Below, piece after piece: positions 1 to 4,060 of a stretch of 5,581 bases of DNA; the stretch's first letter is position 1; every line of letters starts with the position of its first letter. The position numbers and the translations under genes are program-made. The notes beneath the pieces were generated by a model. It was not told the DNA's origin. It saw nothing but the letters and a program-made list of their open reading frames with translations, and searched no databases. The stretch comes from Bacteroidales bacterium (GTDB lineage: Bacteria > Bacteroidota > Bacteroidia > Bacteroidales > DYOH01): the NCBI GenBank assembly GCA_030632545.1, contig DAOVUO010000212.1, positions 1 through 5,581 on the forward strand, in the 5' to 3' direction.

Positions 1-233
1 CCAAAAGCAACAACACCTTCATATTGATCAAGTTTTTCAAAAGCTTTTAAAAAACTATCTTGCATTACTTCCTCTGCCAAATGGTGGTTTCTCAGTAAAC
101 GAAAACTCGTATTATAGATAGCCTTATAATAAAGTTCGTAAATACGGAACTGCGCTTGACTATCACCATTTTTACATTTCTCGAGTAATTTCTCATGCAA
201 AATTACACTTTTAACTTTCTTCATTGCCTTCAT
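1..233 (-). CDS. ECF-type RNA polymerase sigma-70 factor, partial (N-terminal region 2 only)
   Basis: This is the N-terminal part of an extracytoplasmic-function sigma factor, which directs core RNA polymerase to a particular promoter set. 77 codons are visible before the window edge cuts the gene. Residues about 15-75 read as sigma-70 region 2: LLEKCKNGDSQAQFRIYELYY, then FRLLRNHHLAEEVMQDSFLKAF, with the typical acidic-hydrophobic AEEVMQDSF core-binding helix, then KLDQYEG leading into the missing promoter-melting part. Region 4 (-35 recognition) lies outside. A TAA stop sits directly before the ATG at 233, so translation starts there or at the in-frame ATG at 224 (MKKVKS), which would be equally reasonable. 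No strong Shine-Dalgarno sequence is seen. The nfeD-like gene upstream on the same strand ends 99 bp away behind a probable terminator. Whether an anti-sigma gene follows cannot be seen. Family assignment is secure; the regulon is unknown. Confidence 0.85.
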   Translation of the reverse strand, partial: MKAMKKVKSVILHEKLLEKCKNGDSQAQFRIYELYYKAIYNTSFRLLRNHHLAEEVMQDSFLKAFEKLDQYEGVVAF

Positions 234-253
234 TTATATGACGAACAATTCTA

Positions 254-288
254 CAAAACGATGCACAATCTTTTAAGTTTTAACAAAA
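254..288 (-). promoter_or_regulatory. Weak candidate Bacteroidota-type promoter for the sigma factor gene
   Basis: On the minus strand a TTTG (287-284) is followed after 22 nt by TCGTTTTG (261-254). Known Bacteroidota housekeeping promoters have a -33 TTTG and a -7 TAnnTTTG about 17-23 nt apart. The match misses the A at position 2 of the -7 box. The site lies just after the nfeD terminator and leaves a short leader of roughly 15-25 nt before the ATG at 233 or 224, which fits an independent promoter. In such an AT-rich gap a chance match is quite possible. Confidence 0.22.
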
Positions 289-321
289 AATTAAGAAAAG
301 TCCAACATTCTTGAACTTTTC
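284..321 (-). terminator. Intrinsic terminator of the nfeD-like gene
   Basis: Eleven nucleotides after the nfeD stop codon, the minus-strand RNA can form an 11-bp stem. Its arms are GAAAAGUUCAA and UUGGACUUUUC (321-311 and 305-295), with a 5-nt loop GAAUG, followed at once by UUAAUUUUUUG. One pair is a U-G wobble in the minus-strand transcript but becomes an A-C mismatch in the plus-strand transcript. The U-rich tract also lies on the minus-strand 3' side only, so the element is oriented to end nfeD transcription before the sigma factor gene. Confidence 0.65.
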
Positions 322-332
322 CATAAATTCTT

Positions 333-1718
333 TTACGCAATAGAAATCACATAAAGTTGACCATGCTCAAACTTTGTAACCTTTACCTTCGTAGATTTTT
401 CAATATATTCATACTCCGAAACCGCATCATAAATTTTATTTTCAATACTAATTTTTCCTGATGGACGTAAAACAGTAATTGCAAGTCCATTTTTACCCAC
501 AATATCATCTAAACCAATATCAAAACTCAAATAACCATCATCTCTATCCTCCTTTGTTTGTAGGGTAATAAATTTTAAGGCAGGGCTATTTAATAATCTA
601 TCTGCCGAAAAGAGCATTACTAAAAAGGCAATTAATCCTGAGCCCAAAACAAGTGCAAATGCCTTTAAAACAGGTGTAAAGTAAAAGGTAGAGAATTCAA
701 ATTCTATGTTTTCGACCATCGCCATAGCTAAACCCGTAATTATTAATACTGAACCAGCTACACCAGCTACACCAAAACCGGGTATTGCAAATACTTCCAC
801 CGCAATTAATATCAGTCCAACTATAAAAAATAGAATTTCCCAATTTGATGCAATTCCCTCCAAATATAGTGGGGCAAAATACAATAAAGCCGCAACTAAA
901 GAGGCTGCAATAGGAAAACCAACCCCAGGTGTTTGCAACTCAAAATAAATACCACCAATCATTATCATAATAAGAATGCTTTGCAAGTATGGACTCATAA
1001 GTAATCCTATAATCATCTCTAAATTAGATAGTTTATATTCCTTTATCACGTAATTAGTATAACCAGCTTTCTCTAATACCTCTTCAACATTCTCTGCCAA
1101 ACCCTCACAGTAATTATTTTCAATTGCCTCATTTGGTGTAAATGTTAACACTTTTGACGAATCTATAATTCCCGCAACTATAATCCTTGAGTCTACCATT
1201 GCTTCAGCTATTTTTGGGTCTCGATGCCATACCCATAATGTGTCGCCATCAACTACTTCGGCGTACTTCCCGTGTGCCTCAGCTGTTGCACGCATTGTAG
1301 AGCGCATATAGCTTTGATATTTATCAGGCATAGCTTCGCCTGTTTGATTTACAACAGTTGCAGCACCAAAACTAGCACCAGGTCGCATATAAATGCTATC
1401 GCACGAAATTGCAATTAACGCTCCTGCTGAAGCTGCATTATTATTTATAAAACAAATACTTGGAATATCCAGATTTAGAATTGCAGTTCTAATAGAATCA
1501 GCTGATTCAACAAGCCCACCATAAGTATTCATTTCTAATAATAATAATTGAGCATCTGCCTCTTTTGCCTTTTGTAAAGCCTTTTGGGTTGTTCGCCACA
1601 TTGCAGGTGCCACCATATCTTTTAAATCCAATTTATAAACTACAATTGGTTGTTTTTCTTGGGCTTGCACCAATTGTATGGCAAATATAAAAATCAGTAA
1701 TAAAACTATCTTTCTCAT
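333..1718 (-). CDS. NfeD family membrane-bound serine protease (ClpP-like domain, membrane segments, OB-fold)
   Basis: This is a full-length NfeD/1510-N-type protein of 461 residues. Members are membrane-anchored proteases that, where studied, cut stomatin/SPFH partners and contribute to membrane quality control. The chosen ATG at 1718 begins MRKIVLLLIFIFAIQL, a clear signal peptide ending VQA-Q near residue 20. An in-frame ATG at 1763 would put 15 polar residues in front and is less likely. Residues about 24-190 are ClpP-like: EMNTYGG near 64-68, then NNAASAGALIA with candidate nucleophile Ser97, and Lys133 in MPDKYQSYMRS as candidate general base, matching the Ser-Lys dyad known for Pyrococcus 1510-N. 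Hydrophobic segments lie near 244-260, 266-284, 294-310, 316-335 and 349-371. Residues about 405-461 (GKNGLAITVLRPSGKISI, KVKVTKFEHGQLYV) form the cytosolic NfeD OB-fold. No SPFH gene lies next to it inside the window. The gene is intact and divergent from the small gene at 1894. Confidence 0.92.
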   Translation of the reverse strand: MRKIVLLLIFIFAIQLVQAQEKQPIVVYKLDLKDMVAPAMWRTTQKALQKAKEADAQLLLLEMNTYGGLVESADSIRTAILNLDIPSICFINNNAASAGALIAISCDSIYMRPGASFGAATVVNQTGEAMPDKYQSYMRSTMRATAEAHGKYAEVVDGDTLWVWHRDPKIAEAMVDSRIIVAGIIDSSKVLTFTPNEAIENNYCEGLAENVEEVLEKAGYTNYVIKEYKLSNLEMIIGLLMSPYLQSILIMIMIGGIYFELQTPGVGFPIAASLVAALLYFAPLYLEGIASNWEILFFIVGLILIAVEVFAIPGFGVAGVAGSVLIITGLAMAMVENIEFEFSTFYFTPVLKAFALVLGSGLIAFLVMLFSADRLLNSPALKFITLQTKEDRDDGYLSFDIGLDDIVGKNGLAITVLRPSGKISIENKIYDAVSEYEYIEKSTKVKVTKFEHGQLYVISIA

Positions 1719-1893
1719 AATTAAACTATTAAATTCTTTTTTTTTCAAGTTAAAATATTGCATAAAAATACTATAAATTACCCATTTTTTTATTCTAAAT
1801 ATTTAAGTGATGAAAATAGTTAAAAATTACAAAGCATTTATTCATAATATCAAAAAAAACTTATCTTTATTAAAAATTTTAAAAATTAGAAAT
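1719..1893. promoter_or_regulatory. Divergent intergenic region between nfeD and the small plus-strand gene
   Basis: This 175-bp, extremely AT-rich gap must contain the promoters for both flanking genes, because they point away from each other. I find no full TAnnTTTG box on either strand. The closest plus-strand match is TATCTTTA at 1862-1869, about 25 bp before the ATG at 1894, and the closest minus-strand match is TATTTTTA. Neither has a convincing -33 TTTG. A run of nine T (1737-1745) on the plus strand is A-rich leader in the nfeD mRNA. The region is inferred to be regulatory from gene orientation only. Confidence 0.4.
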
Positions 1894-2151
1894 ATGTTAC
1901 CAAAATTTTTACTTGCAGATACAATAGAAGAGCCAGATAAAACATTTGTTGTTCATACTCAAAAACCAAGGTTTATAGTTGAATGTGACACCGATGGATT
2001 TGATACAAATCAACAAATTCATTGGATTGATAGACCACCTAAGGAAAACACGGATAAAGAAGAAATTATAGATAATGCTCGTGGTTTTTTCGAACTTCAA
2101 ATGGATATTATTGATGGAATGTTCGACAATATGCAAAATGATAAAGACTAA
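1894..2151 (+). CDS. Small conserved-looking acidic protein of unknown function (85 aa)
   Basis: This codes for an 85-residue, acidic, soluble-looking protein beginning MLPKFLLADTIEEPDKTFVV. I recognise the pattern (a KFLLAD start, FVVHTQKPRFIVECD in the middle, then IHWID and a Glu/Asp-rich helical tail) as resembling small uncharacterised proteins seen in Bacteroidota, but I know no function for them. Residues 17-48 look like short beta strands (TFVVHT, RFIVECD, QIHWID), and residues 54-83 a single amphipathic helix (EEIIDNARGFFELQMDIIDGMF). There is no signal peptide, membrane segment or metal-binding motif. The frame stays open upstream to a GTG at 1807 and an ATG at 1810, but that stretch gives only low-complexity Lys/Ile/Asn-rich sequence, so I treat it as leader. 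The A-rich segment before 1894 suits a Bacteroidota start. It is the first gene of the plus-strand series; the radical SAM gene follows after 132 bp. Confidence 0.7.
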   Translation: MLPKFLLADTIEEPDKTFVVHTQKPRFIVECDTDGFDTNQQIHWIDRPPKENTDKEEIIDNARGFFELQMDIIDGMFDNMQNDKD

Positions 2152-2178
2152 AACACTAACACCTTGCACCCTAAAGCG

Positions 2179-2250
2179 CTGACTGATTGTTGCTTACAAA
2201 CAGTTAATTAGTTCTGATTTCGACTCACTTAATTATGAGAATCCAGTCAG
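2179..2250 (+). other. Possible folded RNA element upstream of the radical SAM gene
   Basis: Two complementary arms, CTGACTGATT (2179-2188) and AATCCAGTCAG (2240-2250), can pair over 10 bp with one bulged C, enclosing about 51 nt. Inside, CTCA (2224-2227) and TGAG (2236-2239) can form a small hairpin. The first arm can alternatively pair locally, ACTG-TGT (2182-2190) with ACA-CAGT (2196-2204), giving two mutually exclusive folds. The stretch is visibly richer in G and C than its surroundings. It could be a leader structure, a terminator remnant without a U tract, or chance. It matches no riboswitch class that I recognise. Confidence 0.3.
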
Positions 2251-2256
2251 GGATTA

Positions 2257-2274
2257 AAACTTAACAAACTATTG
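2257..2274 (+). repeat. Partial copy of the AAACTTA intergenic element (before the radical SAM gene)
   Basis: AAACTTA (2257-2263) followed by AC and AAACTATTG (2266-2274) matches the end of the better copy at 3981-4026, where AAACTTA, AC and GAAGTATTA occur in the same order (6 of 9 matches in the tail). Units further upstream are too degraded to assign with confidence. It ends 9 bp before the ATG at 2284. Confidence 0.4.
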
Positions 2275-2283
2275 AAAAACATA

Positions 2284-3207
2284 ATGTCTCAAAAATTATA
2301 TAATTCATACACTCAATATATAAAAAGTACATTTAGCGAGCGAGTTCAAAAAATTTCCATTGATGCGGGTTTTACCTGCCCCAATAGAGATGGAAAAAAA
2401 GCAAGAGGCGGATGTACCTACTGTAATAATGATTCGTTTAGCCCTTTTTATTGTAGTTCATCAAAATCAATTTACCAACAACTAAACGAAGGGATAGATT
2501 TTTTTTATAAAAAATATCCAAATCAGCATTATTTAGCTTATTTTCAGTCTTATTCAAATACTTATGACTCACTACACGTGCTAAAGAAAAAGTATGAAGA
2601 AGCACTTTCTCACCCTAAAGTTATTGGTTTAGTTATAGGAACTCGTCCCGATTGTGTAGATGAAAAATTAATGGAATATTTATCCAAATTAAGCGAAAAG
2701 TACTATTTGGTGCTCGAATTTGGAATTGAATCAACACTTGATAGTACATTGGAAAGAATAAATAGAGCACACAATTATAAAGAAACCATTGATGCTTTTG
2801 AACTTGCAAAAAAATACGGTATAAAAACTGGTGGACATATAATACTTGGATTACCAGGTGAATCGCGTGAGCAAATGCTAGAACATGCAAAAAAAATTGC
2901 TGAATTACCTTTGAATTTTCTTAAGCTACACCAATTACAAATACTCAGAGGAACAAAAATGGCCAGTGATTATATGGAAAACAAATCTGACTATAAACTA
3001 TTTAATTTAGATGAATACGTTGAATTTGTTGCTCATTTTATGTCCTATCTAAAAAAAGACATTGTACTAGAAAGATTTACTTCAGAAGCTCCTGAAAGCC
3101 TTCTAATAGCTCCTCAATGGGGCGGTTTCAAGAATTTTCAGATTGTTCATTTAATAGAGAATGAGATGAAGAAAAAAGAACTTTACCAGGGTAAGTTCTT
3201 AACTTAA
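2284..3207 (+). CDS. Radical SAM protein, TIGR01212 / YhcC family
   Basis: This 307-residue cytosolic radical SAM protein has the length and layout of the TIGR01212 family (YhcC in E. coli), whose substrate is not settled to my knowledge. The N-terminus (KLYNSYTQYIKSTFSERVQK) and the segment SIDAGFTCPNRDG...GGCTYCNNDSF are family hallmarks. The [4Fe-4S] cysteines should be Cys32, Cys44 and Cys47, a CX11CX2C spacing rather than the usual CX3CX2C. Later motifs are GTRPDC (119-124), LEFGIES (144-150), INRAHNYKET (159-168) and HIILGLPGES (185-194), as expected along the radical SAM barrel; LERFTSEAP (262-270) and PQWG (277-280) are in the C-terminal part. The ATG at 2284 is preferred. An upstream TTG at 2272 would add four residues and lies in the intergenic repeat. 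The gene is intact. Its last codons run into a heptamer array at 3200. Confidence 0.92.
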   Translation: MSQKLYNSYTQYIKSTFSERVQKISIDAGFTCPNRDGKKARGGCTYCNNDSFSPFYCSSSKSIYQQLNEGIDFFYKKYPNQHYLAYFQSYSNTYDSLHVLKKKYEEALSHPKVIGLVIGTRPDCVDEKLMEYLSKLSEKYYLVLEFGIESTLDSTLERINRAHNYKETIDAFELAKKYGIKTGGHIILGLPGESREQMLEHAKKIAELPLNFLKLHQLQILRGTKMASDYMENKSDYKLFNLDEYVEFVAHFMSYLKKDIVLERFTSEAPESLLIAPQWGGFKNFQIVHLIENEMKKKELYQGKFLT

Positions 3208-3265
3208 TACTTAGTAATCAAAACATAAAACTTAATAGCCTGTCCCGAACATCGGGGAAGTATTA
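3200..3265 (+). repeat. AAACTTA heptamer array with inserted hairpin and GAAGTATTA tail (copy A)
   Basis: Five consecutive 7-bp units occupy 3200-3234: TAACTTA (3200-3206), ATACTTA, GTAATCA, AAACATA and AAACTTA (3228-3234). The tail GAAGTATTA follows at 3257-3265, 5 bp before the thpR ATG. Between array and tail lie 22 extra bases with a CCCGA/TCGGG stem-loop. The array aligns unit by unit with copy B at 3981-4015 (29 of 35 positions). The stop codon of the radical SAM gene (3205-3207) is inside the first units, so the element overlaps the 3' end of that gene. Confidence 0.6.
3244..3256 (+). other. Small GC-rich stem-loop CCCGA-ACA-TCGGG
   Basis: A perfect 5-bp stem, CCCGA (3244-3248) with TCGGG (3252-3256), closes a 3-nt loop ACA, and a T-G wobble can extend it. 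It is the most GC-rich spot in the 63-bp gap and lies 14 bp before the thpR start codon, close enough to affect ribosome loading. No T run follows it, so it is unlikely to be an intrinsic terminator. The corresponding place in the copy before the PKD gene has only 2 bases, so it looks like an optional module. Confidence 0.5.
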
Positions 3266-3270
3266 ATATT

Positions 3271-3837
3271 ATGAGCAACAAAAATAAAAAGCTTTTCATT
3301 GGCATACCTATTGCATTCAGTATAAAAGATAAAAAGGAAATTTCGCTTATTAAATCTACAATGAAAATAGATAATATGAACTGGATAAGTCCTGCAAATT
3401 ATCATATTACATTAAAATTTCTGGGAAATACAAATGAGAATGCAATTAGTTCTATTGCGGAAAAGTTAAATTTATGTACTGATAGCTTTAACAAATTCAC
3501 AATTAAAATTAATTGTTTATCAGCCTTTTATAAAAACAAATCCCCCAAAATTCTGTACTTAAGTATTGCTCAAAATGCAAGATTAACCGAATTAGCTAAT
3601 ATGATTGAAGTAAATTTGGCAGAATATAAGTTTAAAAGCAACTATTCCACCTATTTACCACATATTACCTTAGCTCGCTTTAATTATCAAGTAAAGTCAA
3701 ATGTGCTTGAATCCTTGATTTCAAATTACAAAAATTGTATCTTTGAAAAAGTAGAGGTAAACGAATTTTGCTTATATGAAAGTATTAATACAAATATTGG
3801 TATAACTTATAGCGTTATTAATCGTTTTACTCTATAA
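3271..3837 (+). CDS. thpR: RNA 2',3'-cyclic phosphodiesterase (2H phosphoesterase, ThpR/LigT family)
   Basis: This 188-residue cytosolic enzyme belongs to the 2H phosphoesterase superfamily. Bacterial ThpR/LigT members open 2',3'-cyclic phosphates on RNA ends to 2'-phosphates and can ligate tRNA halves in vitro. The two signature HxT motifs are present: His45-Ile-Thr47 in NYHITLKFLG and His131-Ile-Thr133 in LPHITLARF. Other expected pieces are the start KKLFIGIPIAF (strand 1), NWISPANYHITLKFLG (residues 37-52) and KILYLSI (93-99). The length is normal for the family. The ATG at 3271 places the first strand at the usual distance from the N-terminus. The gene follows the radical SAM gene by 63 bp; that gap is filled by a repeat and a stem-loop. 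No RNA ligase or tRNA gene lies nearby to hint at a special role. Which reaction it performs in vivo is not shown by the sequence. Confidence 0.9.
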   Translation: MSNKNKKLFIGIPIAFSIKDKKEISLIKSTMKIDNMNWISPANYHITLKFLGNTNENAISSIAEKLNLCTDSFNKFTIKINCLSAFYKNKSPKILYLSIAQNARLTELANMIEVNLAEYKFKSNYSTYLPHITLARFNYQVKSNVLESLISNYKNCIFEKVEVNEFCLYESINTNIGITYSVINRFTL

Positions 3838-3868
3838 AATGCTAATTATGTAATACGAATATACAATG

Positions 3869-3894
3869 GTTTCCCAATTTAATAGGGAATAAAC
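3869..3894 (+). other. Stem-loop after thpR (TTCCC/GGGAA)
   Basis: TTCCC (3871-3875) can pair with GGGAA (3885-3889) around a 9-nt loop. A GTTT...AAAC pairing (3869-3872 with 3891-3894) gives an alternative extension. It lies 34 bp after the thpR stop and is followed by A-rich, not T-rich, sequence. A processing or weak termination role is possible, but the structure may be accidental. Confidence 0.25.
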
Positions 3895-3905
3895 AATAAC
3901 AAGGA

Positions 3906-3940
3906 ATTTGTAAGACATTGAATAGCAATTATTTACAAAT
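3906..3940 (+). terminator. Inverted repeat after thpR, possible weak terminator
   Basis: ATTTGTAA (3906-3913) and TTACAAAT (3933-3940) are perfect 8-bp inverted repeats, extended by a G-T wobble. After a small internal loop, ATTG (3917-3920) pairs with CAAT (3926-3929) around the loop AATAG. This makes a two-part hairpin of 12-13 pairs. It is AT-rich and followed by ATAAATTTATT rather than a clean T run, so termination would be weak. It could equally be a dimeric regulator's operator for the downstream secreted protein gene. Confidence 0.4.
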
Positions 3941-3980
3941 ATAAATTTATTAAGTATAACTATTAGGCATTGTCACTGTT

Positions 3981-4026
3981 TAACTTATAACTTAGCACTC
4001 GAAACTTAAAACTTAACGAAGTATTA
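3981..4026 (+). repeat. AAACTTA heptamer array with GAAGTATTA tail (copy B)
   Basis: Five 7-bp units fill 3981-4015: TAACTTA twice, the divergent GCACTCG, then AAACTTA twice. Two bases (AC) and the tail GAAGTATTA (4018-4026) follow. Four of the five units carry AACTTA at starts 3982, 3989, 4003 and 4010, all in 7-bp register. The copy matches array A at 3200-3234 and lies 13 bp before the ATG at 4040 and 34 bp before the preferred ATG at 4061. Confidence 0.65.
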
Positions 4027-4060
4027 GCAAATATCCAACATGGACAAAAATTATAAACAC

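Noticed and set aside
706..948. Plus-strand open frame of 80 codons inside nfeD
   Set aside because: It is antisense to the membrane segments of a clear gene, with a Pro/Thr/Ala/Lys-rich product typical of a reverse-strand shadow and no family resemblance.
1719..1763. N-terminal extension of the NfeD protein to the ATG at 1763
   Set aside because: It would put 15 mostly polar and basic residues (MQYFNLKKKEFNSLI) in front of a textbook signal peptide, and the segment is low-complexity A/T sequence. The ATG at 1718 gives a normal exported start.
1807..1893. Longer version of the 85-residue protein from GTG 1807 or ATG 1810
   Set aside because: The added 28-29 residues are Lys/Ile/Asn-rich, as expected from translated AT-rich leader, and the segment is needed for promoter and leader of this divergent gene.
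1909..2169. Minus-strand open frame opposite the 85-residue protein
   Set aside because: The product is low-complexity and Ile/Phe/Cys-rich. The plus-strand frame has the more protein-like composition and a recognisable motif pattern.
2272..2283. TTG start for the radical SAM gene
   Set aside because: An ATG only four codons downstream begins the typical family N-terminus, and the TTG lies within the intergenic repeat tail.
2633..2890. Minus-strand open frame inside the radical SAM gene
   Set aside because: It is an antisense shadow of a well-conserved enzyme core, with no recognisable motif.
3981..4015. Heptamer array as a CRISPR or iteron origin
   Set aside because: Units are 7 bp with no spacers, only five copies, and no Cas or replication initiator gene lies nearby.
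4040..4060. Start of the PKD-repeat protein at ATG 4040
   Set aside because: It adds MDKNYKH before the signal peptide. It is possible, but the ATG at 4061 gives the standard signal peptide length.
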